DNA of 64,000 nucleotides from Lacihabitans sp. CCS-44 (GCF_024343735.1 NZ_RJUE01000064.1:1-64000); one strand, 5' to 3'. Positions 36,051-44,242 are shown, counted from the stretch's first letter. Program-made: numbers and translations. Notes: generated by a model not told the origin, from the sequence alone.

Positions 36051-37071
36051 ATGAGAAACATTGGACAAAGATTTGAACAATTTATATTTGATTTATTTAA
36101 ATCTTTTGAGTTAGACGGAAAACTCATTTCACAACCTACTGACAGAGGTGTTGACATTGAAATTAACAAAAATTCAAGTAAATACGGAATTGAAGTTAAA
36201 ACATATAGAAGTCGGAGAATTCCGATTTCAACTTTTAAAACTTCACTAATTCAGCTACAATACAATTTACAAAATAACAATTACAAAGGTGGCTTTTTAG
36301 TTTTAACGGCTAATATCGAACCAACAATCAGAGAAGAGCTTAAAAATGAGTTTAAAATTGAAATCTTTGACAGAGGTATTCTAATTTCATTAACAAGTGG
36401 AAATGAAGAACTTCGCAAAGAATTAGAAGCAATTTTGTTGGAATTATCACAATCAGGTTTATGATGGAGTTTATACAATTGCTAAAAAGTACGACATAAA
36501 CTTTATTGATTTCAAAAAGCCAATTTCACCAAAAACTAATAAAGGAGAGCATTTATGTAAAGAATTAACTTCTTTATCAAAAGGAAGAGTAACAGCGAAA
36601 CAATATGAAACTCAATGTGAAGAAATATTGAAATATATTTTTGAAAATGATTTTTCAAATTGGCAAAATCAAACCAAAACAGTTGATACACTTCATATTT
36701 TCGATTTAATTGCAAAAATTTCTTCGACAAATGACTTTTGGAAATTATTGGCTCGTGATTTCCATTCAAGGTTCGTGGTTTTTGAATTCAAAAACTACAC
36801 AAAGAAAATAAAGCAGGGTCAAGTTTATAGCACAGAAAAATACTTGTATAAGACAGCATTAAGAAATATTGCTATTATTTTAACAAGAGAAGGTGCAGAA
36901 AAAAATGCAATTACAGCCATGGAAGGCTCATTAAGAGAATCAGGAAAATTAATTATTAGCCTAAACCAAAAAGACCTTTGTGAAATGTTAAAAATGAAAG
37001 ACAATGGAGACGACCCTAATTCATATTTAACAGAAAAAATCGATAACATATTAATGAAACTATCAAGATAA
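36051..37071 (+). pseudogene. Two-domain PD-(D/E)XK nuclease-like protein with frameshift
   Basis: Residues 1-137 (36051-36464) look like an Mrr-type nuclease fold: Glu in RFEQF, DRGVDIEI and the EVK of YGIEVKTY (Asp 35, Glu 48, Lys 50). A stop at 36462-36464 ends this frame. A second frame, shifted by +1, is open from 36427 to 37071 and has no ATG, GTG or TTG until 36628. It starts mid-protein with YDGVYTIAKKYDINFIDF and goes on to a second PD-(D/E)XK-like pattern (HIFDLIAKI, then VVFEFKNY) and conserved-looking RNIAIILTREGAEKNAI and LIISLNQKDLCEML. I read this as one gene of about 340 codons broken by an indel near 36456-36462. A coding role as restriction or defence nuclease is inference. 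Confidence 0.75.
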
Positions 37072-37182
37072 AAACAACTCACCAGGATTGGTAAAATATG
37101 GAGAAGAGGCACCAAAATTGAACTTTTGGAATTCTATTTGACATTTGTACAAAACTAAATATTTAAGCCTCAAATCGCTTAC

Positions 37183-37212
37183 TTTGCTAATTACCAAACG
37201 GTTATTAGCAAA
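37183..37212. promoter_or_regulatory. 30-bp palindrome ahead of the Mrr gene
   Basis: TTTGCTAAT (37183-37191) is an exact inverted repeat of 37204-37212. With inner ACC/GGT pairs it gives a 12-bp stem with one T-T mismatch and an AAAC loop. It ends 14 bases before the ATG, so it could be an operator or an mRNA hairpin near the start. Confidence 0.55.
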
Positions 37213-37226
37213 TTCTAAAAAATACA

Positions 37227-38003
37227 ATGAAAATGGAAGAATATTATCAATGGATAAAATATGAAATTGGAACTAAATGTTCTGTTGAATGCTGCACGAA
37301 TCCTGCCAAATTTGAGGTAGTACTTTATGATTTCTACAAGAGTTATAATGAAACTTTTTACGAGCAAGATTACACTTGTCCTTTTCTATGTGAAGAACAT
37401 TTGGAAATGAATGAATCTCAAGCCGTAGGAGAGCGAATTCCAAGAGGACATGTTGACTATCCCTTTACCAACAAACATGGTGCTCAAGGATATTCTAAAT
37501 ACAATCCGATTAAAGATGTTTACCCTAAATTGTTTTCATCTGAATACATTGAGGACAATAAAGAAATTCAAGTTGACCTAAATGAAATTAACGATGAATT
37601 AATAGCCTATTTAGCAAAACACCCGGAATATTTATCTAAACTTCATCATAGAAAGTTTGAAGAACTAATTGCTGAAATTATCCGTAGTAAAGGATTTGAC
37701 GTTACATTGACACCAAAAACAAGAGATGGAGGTAAAGATATTATTGCATTATACAAAAGCCCATTTGGACATCAAATGTTTATTGTGGAATGTAAAAAAT
37801 ATGGAGACGACAATAAAGTTGGAGTTGAATTAGTTAGAGGTTTGTATGGTGTCAAGGTTGCAGAAAGATATAATCAAGCAATACTTGTAACAACATCAAC
37901 ATTTACTAAAGGTGCCAAAGAATTTGTAAAACCACTTAACTTTGAATTGGAACTAAAAGACTATAATGACATTTCCAATTGGTGTAAAGAATACAAAAAA
38001 TAA
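37227..38003 (+). CDS. Mrr-type restriction endonuclease-like protein with Cys-rich N-terminus
   Basis: This is a 258-residue protein. The C-terminal half is a clear Mrr-like PD-(D/E)XK nuclease: KFEELIAEIIRSKGFDV, the Asp of RDGGKDIIAL (171), Glu 188 and Lys 190 in FIVECKKY, then VELVRGLYGVK and AILVTTSTFTKGA. The N-terminal 60 residues hold Cys 18, 22, 23, 51 and 55 and His 58, suggesting a zinc-binding module rather than the winged helix of classic Mrr. It stands alone after a palindrome, 155 bases downstream of the broken nuclease gene. Likely acts on modified or foreign DNA, but no methyltransferase gene is near. Confidence 0.88.
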   Translation: MKMEEYYQWIKYEIGTKCSVECCTNPAKFEVVLYDFYKSYNETFYEQDYTCPFLCEEHLEMNESQAVGERIPRGHVDYPFTNKHGAQGYSKYNPIKDVYPKLFSSEYIEDNKEIQVDLNEINDELIAYLAKHPEYLSKLHHRKFEELIAEIIRSKGFDVTLTPKTRDGGKDIIALYKSPFGHQMFIVECKKYGDDNKVGVELVRGLYGVKVAERYNQAILVTTSTFTKGAKEFVKPLNFELELKDYNDISNWCKEYKK

Positions 38004-38100
38004 ACCTACTTATAACAGTCAAAACCTTTGTCCGTTCAGAATTTCCCTATAGGAGCCTTTAGACTACTGCATAAGAATTCCGATCCAATCATCCCCACCA

Positions 38101-38132
38101 ATCCGCAAAGTCACTGCGGAGACTCTGCTGGG
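38101..38132. repeat. REP-like repeat, left copy
   Basis: A 32-base unit with an internal imperfect hairpin (gcaaagtc/gactctgc). It matches 28 of 32 bases of the copy at 39264-39295 in the same orientation. Confidence 0.7.
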
Positions 38133-38145
38133 AAAAAAATAATTA

Positions 38146-38172
38146 TAAAATTCTACAATTTGTATAATTTTA
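38146..38172. promoter_or_regulatory. 27-bp near-perfect palindrome, likely operator of the GNAT/HTH pair
   Basis: Half-sites TAAAATTnTACAA and its inverse are arranged around a central T. 12 of the 13 base pairs are complementary. It ends 2 bases before the -7 element at 38175 and fits autoregulation by the HTH partner. Confidence 0.7.
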
Positions 38173-38174
38173 CT

Positions 38175-38182
38175 TATCTTTG
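38175..38182 (+). promoter_or_regulatory. -7 element (TATCTTTG) of the GNAT/HTH pair
   Basis: TATCTTTG matches TAnnTTTG 18 bases ahead of the ATG at 38201. No TTG is seen at -33; that position lies inside the palindrome. Confidence 0.5.
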
Positions 38183-38200
38183 CATTGCTCAATGTAAAAA

Positions 38201-38707
38201 ATGAAAGTCAAAATCATTAGAGTTATCGATAGCCAACTGGTTGATGCTCAAATAAAACAACCTTCTGGTCTGACTTTGCCATCCATAACAGATGGTTGGC
38301 GTTTTAATTTCAAAAAACATTCAAAAAATGCGGGTTTTGAGACATACATTTTAGTTTGTGAAGAATCTCAAAGTGTAATTGAGGCATGTCTTACTTTTCA
38401 TTTAAGAAACAGAGTTGAACCTTATATGGCCTATATTGAACTAGCTCCACACAATAAAGGAATAACCAAACGATATGATAAAGTAGCAGCTTGCCTTATT
38501 GCTTATGCTTGCAGACTTAGCTTTTTATATGGTATTGAACACTTTAAAGGTTGGCTTGCATTTGATGTAATGGAGCAGAATAAGGAGGATGAATTAAAAT
38601 TAATGGCTTTGTATTGTCAAAAGTACGGAGCCTTAAAGTGGGGAGAAACTACGATGGTTATTAGCCCAGAGGTAGGTGAGCAATTGATTGGTAAATTTCT
38701 AAATTAA
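38201..38707 (+). CDS. GNAT-fold acetyltransferase, candidate toxin
   Basis: This 168-residue protein has the layout of a GNAT N-acetyltransferase. An N-terminal strand/helix block has the strand ETYILVCEES, then YMAYIELAPHNKG (strand 4 leading into the acetyl-CoA site) and the long helix RYDKVAACLIAYACRLSF. GWLAFDV and a C-terminal strand pair follow. The usual R/QxxGxG/A pyrophosphate loop appears only in degenerate form (RYDKVAA). The gene is followed after 5 bases by a HigA-like HTH gene, in the toxin-first order of higBA. I infer a toxin that acetylates a translation component such as aminoacyl-tRNA, as TacT-type GNAT toxins do. The pairing with a HigA-type partner is unusual. Confidence 0.8.
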   Translation: MKVKIIRVIDSQLVDAQIKQPSGLTLPSITDGWRFNFKKHSKNAGFETYILVCEESQSVIEACLTFHLRNRVEPYMAYIELAPHNKGITKRYDKVAACLIAYACRLSFLYGIEHFKGWLAFDVMEQNKEDELKLMALYCQKYGALKWGETTMVISPEVGEQLIGKFLN

Positions 38708-38712
38708 AAATT

Positions 38713-39186
38713 ATGGAAAATAAAGAAATTGAAATAACTGAAATTTGGAATGATGAGAAAAGTAATTCTCTGAAAGATTTTATAGTCAGTCAGTCTCAAA
38801 AGCAATCTAAAGAACGAAAGCTAAAAAATGATTTATTGGCGATACAATATCAAATTGAGGATTACATAGAAACTGAAACTACATCAGAAAGATTAAGAGT
38901 TTTGGATTTTGTAAAACTGTACTTAAAAACATTCAATGTAACTCAAAAGAGATTGGCCCATTTATTTGAAATGAAAGACAGCAACCTCCATAAATATTTG
39001 ATTGGCGAAAGAAAACTGAATGCCAATATTGTATTAAAACTTAGTTCATTCTCGCATCTAAGTCCGGAATACTGGTTAAGAATTGAGGTCAAAAACGAAT
39101 TGCTTGAGATTACTAAAGAAAAAGAAAGATATGCGGATTATTCAAAATACGACTATCGGAATTTGTTTTTAGTGGCTGAAGATTAA
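38713..39186 (+). CDS. HigA-like HTH protein, candidate antitoxin
   Basis: This 157-residue protein has an XRE/HigA-type helix-turn-helix at about residues 74-122 (VTQKRLAHLFEMKDSNLHKYL, then GERKLNANIVLKLSSFS). The segment LSPEYWLRIEV is the hallmark PexWL motif of HigA antitoxins. The first 70 residues are charged and helical and may wrap the partner. The second gene of the pair should bind the 27-bp palindrome ahead of the operon. It could instead be a plain regulator, but size, order, spacing and operator position favour an antitoxin. Confidence 0.82.
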   Translation: MENKEIEITEIWNDEKSNSLKDFIVSQSQKQSKERKLKNDLLAIQYQIEDYIETETTSERLRVLDFVKLYLKTFNVTQKRLAHLFEMKDSNLHKYLIGERKLNANIVLKLSSFSHLSPEYWLRIEVKNELLEITKEKERYADYSKYDYRNLFLVAED

Positions 39187-39201
39187 TCTTCTTTCGTCTG
39201 C

Positions 39202-39228
39202 TAAGAGTCTCCATTTATGGGACTCTTA
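39202..39228. repeat. Hairpin after the HTH gene
   Basis: A palindrome taagagtc/gactctta (39202-39209 with 39221-39228) with extra CC/GG pairs lies 15 bases after the HTH stop. There is no T run, so it is a weak terminator at best. Its core agagtctcc/ggactct echoes the REP-like repeats nearby. Confidence 0.5.
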
Positions 39229-39263
39229 ACTACACTAAAATGAGAAACTCATTCGTCCATACC

Positions 39264-39295
39264 ATCCGCAGAGTCCCTTCGGAGACTCTGCTAGG
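39264..39295. repeat. REP-like repeat, right copy
   Basis: A 32-base unit with a perfect 8-bp hairpin (gcagagtc/gactctgc). It is 28/32 identical to the unit at 38101-38132; together they bracket the GNAT/HTH pair. Confidence 0.7.
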
Positions 39296-39300
39296 CGATC

Positions 39301-39330
39301 AAAAAAAAGCCCGCTTCCGCAGGCTTTTTT
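39301..39330 (-). terminator. Terminator of the C-terminal processing protease gene
   Basis: On the minus strand a stem agcctgc/gcgggct with a GGAA loop is followed by a run of eight Ts. Confidence 0.85.
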
Positions 39331-39359
39331 ATATAAGTTCGTTCTGATTATTCACGAAA

Positions 39360-41438
39360 TCATTTCAATAAACCAATCAAATCACAAAGGATTTTTTCAG
39401 ATTCTGTTAGATACAAATCCTCTTCTTTATCATTTTTACCGCTCGACTTATTGATTTTCTTAACGGCTTTTCTGTTGTTTTCTGTCTCTTCTTTCTCTTT
39501 TTTACGCAATTCGTAATTCAACGAATACTCCTTTTTGTCTTTTTGAGATTTGTATTCTTCCAAATCAATTACAAGTTCTTTCAGTGCTTCGTCGCTCTTC
39601 AAACGTGACTGAAACTTAACGTCTAACTTATTGATTATCTTCTCGTTTATATTATTAGTTTTTACAAAACCTGCGTCCTCTACCTCATCATAAGGAAGTG
39701 CGGTTGGCTGCGAGCTTTCTCCCATTTCGTCAGCGTTAAACGGAGACGGCAGTGCCAAATCTGGCTCCACACCTTTCAGCTGCGTGCTGTTACCAGTAAT
39801 ACGGTAGAATTTCTCAGTGGTAAGTTTCAATTGGCCAAAACGCTCTTTCGCTTCAAAACCAACACCAGTCGAAACACCATTGTTGTCTTTGTTTCTTGAT
39901 GCTTGACGAGGTGAGTTCAAGAACTGGTCTAAGTCAACCAACTGTTGTACTGTACCCTTGCCATACGACCTCTCCCCTACTATCAAACCTCTTTTGTAGT
40001 CTTGAATAGCCCCGGCAAAAATCTCCGATGCTGAAGCACTAAATCTGTTTTGAAGAATCATCAACGGGCCTGCGTATACAGTTTCTTTGTCGGTATCAGA
40101 CTCAACGTCAACTTTTCCACGGCCTGTTCTACGTTGAACCACCGGGCCATCAGGAATAAACAAACCTGATAGATTGATGGCTTCAGTTAGCGAGCCGCCA
40201 CCGTTGTTTCGTAAGTCTATTAATACTCCGTCTACGCCTTTTTCTTCAAAATCCAAAAGGAATTTCTTAACGTCTTTAGTAGTACTTTGGAAATCCCCTC
40301 CTTGGCGAGCGTATTCAAAGTCGCGGTAGAACATCGGAATATCAATTACTCCTATTTTATAATCTTTTTTGTCGTGCTTAATGTCAATAATTTCGCCTTG
40401 TGCAACGGCTTCTTCTAGCTTTATTTTTTCCCTTACTATTCTCAAAAGTTTCGGTTCTGTGCCAGTGGGTGCGTCAGACGGAAGCAACTTTAGCCTAACA
40501 ACGGTTCCTTTTTTTCCTCTGATTAGTTTAACGGCGTCGTCTGTTAACCAACCAATAATATCTTGAAACTCTCCCTCATCTCCTTGAGCAACCCCAACTA
40601 TATAATCATTTTTGCTACCTTGTCCACTCTTAAACAAAGGCCCACCAGGCACTACATCCACAATCATCACATAGTCTCCTTCATTTCTAAGTGTTGCACC
40701 GATACCTTCTAAAGACTGACTCATTTCTATATTGAACTGAGCTGCACTACTCGGAATCATGTAAGAAGTGTGAGGGTCGATAATTTCAGTAAAAGCATTC
40801 ATAAAAGTTTGAAAAATATCTTCCGCTCTCCATTTAACCACTCTAGATTCGTACATATCATAACGCTTGCTCAAGGTGGCCACAATGGCACTATCAGTAC
40901 TTCCGCTTAGTTTCAAACCTAAAGCCTGACTTAATATGATTTTATCCCAAACCTTATCCAGCTCCTTTTCATCATTTGCCCAAGGAGATGTAGTACGATT
41001 TACTTCATAAGTATCATTCGTATTAAAATCCATCGGTTTTTTCAAAAAATCTTTGATGTAGGCGTGTCTATTTTTATACTTTAGTCTGTAAGCATTAAAA
41101 ACCTCAAAGGGGGCATTCAATTCACCCGAAAGCATGGCCTCATCAATAGTAAATCTATACTTTTCAAATCCATCTATTTCTGCCTTTGTAAAATATGCCT
41201 TTGATCCATCTACATTATCGATAAAACTCGACCATATTTTTGACGATAGTGAGTCATCCAAGACGAACTTTCTGTAGTGATAGTTATTTAGAAATTGTGT
41301 CACAAAGGCCTGAACCTTAGAATGTGAAGCAGTAGGTTTCAGTGGGTCATAACTATATTTAGGCGTTTCTGTTTGAGAAAAGGCCAAGAAACTTGAAAGT
41401 CCCAAAAAAGTAATTAATACGCTTTTTTTCATTTTCAT
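39360..41438 (-). CDS. prc: Periplasmic C-terminal (tail-specific) processing protease
   Basis: This 692-residue S41 protease of the Prc/Tsp type has a signal peptide (ending LAFSQ) and a helical N-terminal platform (50-230). The PDZ domain is at about 240-325 (IEMSQSLEGIGATL, MIVDVVPGGPLFKSGQ). The protease core has LIDLRNNGGGS, nucleophile Ser in RFSASASEIF and Lys in SYGKGTVQQL. A C-terminal DUF3340-like tail is Lys/Glu-rich. It trims or degrades periplasmic proteins and acts in cell-wall hydrolase control in relatives. Two ATGs (41438 and 41432) are equally possible. The FKBP gene lies 32 bases upstream and may share its transcript. Confidence 0.94.
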   Translation of the reverse strand: MKMKKSVLITFLGLSSFLAFSQTETPKYSYDPLKPTASHSKVQAFVTQFLNNYHYRKFVLDDSLSSKIWSSFIDNVDGSKAYFTKAEIDGFEKYRFTIDEAMLSGELNAPFEVFNAYRLKYKNRHAYIKDFLKKPMDFNTNDTYEVNRTTSPWANDEKELDKVWDKIILSQALGLKLSGSTDSAIVATLSKRYDMYESRVVKWRAEDIFQTFMNAFTEIIDPHTSYMIPSSAAQFNIEMSQSLEGIGATLRNEGDYVMIVDVVPGGPLFKSGQGSKNDYIVGVAQGDEGEFQDIIGWLTDDAVKLIRGKKGTVVRLKLLPSDAPTGTEPKLLRIVREKIKLEEAVAQGEIIDIKHDKKDYKIGVIDIPMFYRDFEYARQGGDFQSTTKDVKKFLLDFEEKGVDGVLIDLRNNGGGSLTEAINLSGLFIPDGPVVQRRTGRGKVDVESDTDKETVYAGPLMILQNRFSASASEIFAGAIQDYKRGLIVGERSYGKGTVQQLVDLDQFLNSPRQASRNKDNNGVSTGVGFEAKERFGQLKLTTEKFYRITGNSTQLKGVEPDLALPSPFNADEMGESSQPTALPYDEVEDAGFVKTNNINEKIINKLDVKFQSRLKSDEALKELVIDLEEYKSQKDKKEYSLNYELRKKEKEETENNRKAVKKINKSSGKNDKEEDLYLTESEKILCDLIGLLK

Positions 41439-41470
41439 AATTTTGTGAATGCTCCTATAAAACTAAGAAG

Positions 41471-42142
41471 CTATTTAACGATTTCAATCAATTCTACATC
41501 AAAAACCAACGCTTGGCTTGGCCCGATTGACCCTTGACCATGTACACCATATGCCAAATCGGCAGGAATATAAAGTGTCCATTTTGACCCCACTGGCATC
41601 ATTTGTAACGCTTCCACCCAGCCTTTTATTACTTGGGTAACTCCAAATGTTGCAGGTTCGCCTCTGTTTACTGAACTATCAAAAACTGTACCGTCTATGA
41701 GCGTGCCATGATAATGAACTTTTACTTTGTCTGTCTCTATAGCTTTTGGGCCTGTTCCCGCAGTTAAAATTTTATACTGAAGACCAGAAGCTGTAGTTTG
41801 AACTCCTGCTTTGGTTTTATTTTGTGCTAGAAACGCCTCGCTCTTTACTTTATTTTCATTTCCAGCCCTCATAGCTTGGGTCTGAAAATAATTTTGAATA
41901 AAAGCACCTGATGCTTCTGAGGTCATTACGGACTTATTACTAGCTATAGCATCTTTTATAGCTTTGGCTAAAATATCTGGATTAACGTTTAGCTTTTGAT
42001 TTCTCAAATTATCACCCACATTAATTCCAATTGCATAGCTTAGTGAATCTAAAGATGTCTTGAGTATTTGTGCATGGCTTTGTAAAACAGTTAAAATATT
42101 GAAAAATAATACGATAAGTGCTACTTTTGAACTGATTTTCAT
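41471..42142 (-). CDS. FKBP-type peptidyl-prolyl isomerase, FklB/Mip-like
   Basis: This 223-residue exported isomerase has a signal peptide (residues 1-24, ending SHAQ). The N-terminal dimerisation region is helical (LSYAIGINVGDNLRNQ through about residue 110). The C-terminal FKBP domain has YKILTAGTG, VHYHGTLIDGTVFDSS, VIKGWVEALQMMPVGS and IPADLAYG, which hold the usual aromatic pocket residues. It assists folding of envelope proteins. It precedes prc on the same strand with a short gap, a sensible pairing of periplasmic folding and proteolysis. Confidence 0.94.
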   Translation of the reverse strand: MKISSKVALIVLFFNILTVLQSHAQILKTSLDSLSYAIGINVGDNLRNQKLNVNPDILAKAIKDAIASNKSVMTSEASGAFIQNYFQTQAMRAGNENKVKSEAFLAQNKTKAGVQTTASGLQYKILTAGTGPKAIETDKVKVHYHGTLIDGTVFDSSVNRGEPATFGVTQVIKGWVEALQMMPVGSKWTLYIPADLAYGVHGQGSIGPSQALVFDVELIEIVK

Positions 42143-42306
42143 AAATGAATTGATTGTTAATTAAAATATTATTGTGAAATACGTTAGAAAGACAAAAAAA
42201 CATAATAATTTTAACATTTTTAACATTAACATTAACAAATTTTTGGTTAAAAGATTTGTGGTATAGTTTTTGAAATTCCCTAATAAAATAATAATAACCT
42301 AATAAA

Positions 42307-43233
42307 ATGTCATTTTTAAAAAACATTTCAAATGCGATTTCATCATTCTTTGCTTCAATATTTCGTGGCATAGCTAATTTGACTAAAACATTCTTTAATA
42401 AATTCAAAAAACCCTATCATTCTTCTTCACTTAGCATTAGGGGCTTATTACATTCAGTAGCCATAACTGTTGGTATTTTTGTCGTCCTTTTCCTATTTCA
42501 GCCATTTGGCATAAAAGACTTAGAGGAATCAGTCAAATTGACTATACTCATAGGCTGTGGAATTATTTCCTTTATATCTATGATAATTTGTCAATTTATA
42601 TTTCCATTAATTGCAAAATCATTTTATGATGAACACCAATGGATTGGTTCAAAACAGCTAGTACAGTCTCTTTTAATGTCTTTCATTATAAGTTTAGGAT
42701 TGACATACTTTTTATCTTCAAAAAATACAGGCTCTATAAGCTTCCCTATTGATGGATTAGTATTATTTGGTTTTAGTGTAATTCCGCTGGTATTATTTAT
42801 TTTCTTTCAAGAAACGTTACATGATACTAAGTTCAAAAAGAAAGCAGAAAACCTTAATTCTGACTTAAGGAGTAAAAGTGTTGTAAACTCTGACAACCCA
42901 TTGAAGATTTTGGTATTTAAAGGCTCAAGCGAGAAACTTAGTCTAATCCCGAACCAGTTGATTTATGCAAAAATTGATGGAAATGTTTCAGAGTTTTTCT
43001 ATCAAAACCCTTTTGGAATAGACAAATCAGTTATGACTATTGATAGTAAACAAGTACATAACGCGCTCAATGAGCATCCTCAATTTGTTAAGTTTTCTGA
43101 AAATATAATATTGAACACCAACGCAATATTAAAAATTAGCGGTTCTGCCAGAGGTTATGACATAGCTATTGCTAAGGTAAATGAAATGGTAAAAGTTTCT
43201 GGCAAATTTAGAAAAAATCTTGAAAAACTGTAA
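42307..43233 (+). CDS. Membrane-anchored LytTR-type DNA-binding protein
   Basis: This is a 308-residue protein. After a basic amphipathic N-terminus there are four membrane segments (about 46-66, 77-103, 117-138 and 146-168). A linker and a C-terminal LytTR domain follow (about 205-305), recognisable by LIYAKIDGNVSEFFYQ, the MTIDSKQVHNALNEHPQFVKFSENIILNT stretch and the end VKVSGKFRKNLEKL. Such proteins are transcription regulators tethered to the membrane, common in Bacteroidota. No partner kinase is encoded nearby; targets are unknown. Confidence 0.9.
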   Translation: MSFLKNISNAISSFFASIFRGIANLTKTFFNKFKKPYHSSSLSIRGLLHSVAITVGIFVVLFLFQPFGIKDLEESVKLTILIGCGIISFISMIICQFIFPLIAKSFYDEHQWIGSKQLVQSLLMSFIISLGLTYFLSSKNTGSISFPIDGLVLFGFSVIPLVLFIFFQETLHDTKFKKKAENLNSDLRSKSVVNSDNPLKILVFKGSSEKLSLIPNQLIYAKIDGNVSEFFYQNPFGIDKSVMTIDSKQVHNALNEHPQFVKFSENIILNTNAILKISGSARGYDIAIAKVNEMVKVSGKFRKNLEKL

Positions 43234-43257
43234 TAGAACACTATTTATAACCTTTGA

Positions 43258-43288
43258 AGAGCGAAGAATTACTTTCGCTCTTTTTTTT
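43258..43288 (+). terminator. Terminator of the LytTR gene
   Basis: An 8-bp stem agagcgaa/ttcgctct (43258-43265 with 43274-43281) is followed by a T run. It overlaps the last codons of the convergent AraC gene. Confidence 0.85.
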
Positions 43289-44198
43289 CAAAAACCTTGC
43301 TTTGAAACTCACTTGGAGAAATATTCTTGAAATATTTAAAGGTCCTGCTAAAGTATGAAAGTGAATTAAAGCCACAAAGAAAAGCTACATTAGAAACGCT
43401 CTGCCCTTCTGTAAGATGAATACAAGCTTGGTTTATCCGATATTCGTTTAAAAAGTCAGTAAATGAAACTCCCAAGTTTTTTTTAAAATAATTACAGAAT
43501 GCTGGCAAAGTTAAACTGCTCAAATCAGCCACATCTTGCGTAGCTATATCGTTCGAGTAATTTTTTTCTACATATTGAAATATCTTTAATATCCTATTTT
43601 GGTCTTTCGCAAAATCACTTTTCTGATATTGCGTACTATTTAAAATTTGATAATCTGCCTCCAATGCTAATTTCTTCAAAATACTTAGTAAACACAAGTA
43701 CTTCTCAAAAGGAGGTAAAGACTTAATTTCCCTAAAATCACTTTCTAATTTCTTCTTTACCTCATCAGAAAAAGAAACTCCATATTGTGCTTTTCTTAAA
43801 AGCTGTGTAACCGCTTCAAACTCGGCAATTTCTTGAACAAGCTCTCGCTTAAACTGAATGACCAATTCTTCGTGCTTACCTAGGGCTCCATACCCGAAAC
43901 CTGAGTGAGGGAGGTTTGACCCAATCAATACCAAATCGCCGTTTTCGTAGTAACTTACATGATTTCCTACGTGTCGCCTACCTATTCCATCAAAAACAAA
44001 AACCAATTCAATTTCAGGATGGTAATGGTAATTCCACAAAAAAACATCAGGCATCACATGATGATACAATACTTTAAATGACGACTCTGGGTCTGGCAAT
44101 ATCTTTTCTAAAGGAATCAAATCTAAAAATATTAATACAGTGCAAATATTAGATAAAATATTGGTAAATAATTGAATTATTTTACCATTATTTTGCAT
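43269..44198 (-). CDS. AraC-family regulator with cupin domain
   Basis: This 309-residue protein has an N-terminal sugar-sensing cupin (about 50-125, with YHYHPEIELVFVFDGIGRRHVG and GDLVLIGSNLPHSG). The two C-terminal HTH motifs of AraC proteins are at about 205-305 (IATQDVADLSSLTLPAFCNYFKK, then VSNVAFLCGFNSLSYFSRTFK). It is divergent from the MFS transporter/trehalase genes and is the likely trehalose-responsive regulator of them. The ATG at 44198 gives a hydrophobic extra leader (ILSNICTVLIFLDL); a start nearer LIPLEKIL would match the family better but offers only TTG. Confidence 0.9.
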   Translation of the reverse strand: MQNNGKIIQLFTNILSNICTVLIFLDLIPLEKILPDPESSFKVLYHHVMPDVFLWNYHYHPEIELVFVFDGIGRRHVGNHVSYYENGDLVLIGSNLPHSGFGYGALGKHEELVIQFKRELVQEIAEFEAVTQLLRKAQYGVSFSDEVKKKLESDFREIKSLPPFEKYLCLLSILKKLALEADYQILNSTQYQKSDFAKDQNRILKIFQYVEKNYSNDIATQDVADLSSLTLPAFCNYFKKNLGVSFTDFLNEYRINQACIHLTEGQSVSNVAFLCGFNSLSYFSRTFKYFKNISPSEFQSKVFEKKERK

Positions 44199-44242
44199 TA
44201 AATAAATTTACTTTCAAAGAATTAACCTATGATAAATTTTAG

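Noticed and set aside
36456-36464. Programmed +1 frameshift joining the two nuclease-like domains
   Set aside because: Slipping from TTA to TAT would not re-pair with the Leu tRNA, and no stimulatory element is seen; an indel is simpler.
42021-42407. 128-residue minus-strand open frame upstream of the FKBP gene
   Set aside because: It overlaps both the FKBP start and the LytTR gene and has no coding character; an AT-rich shadow.
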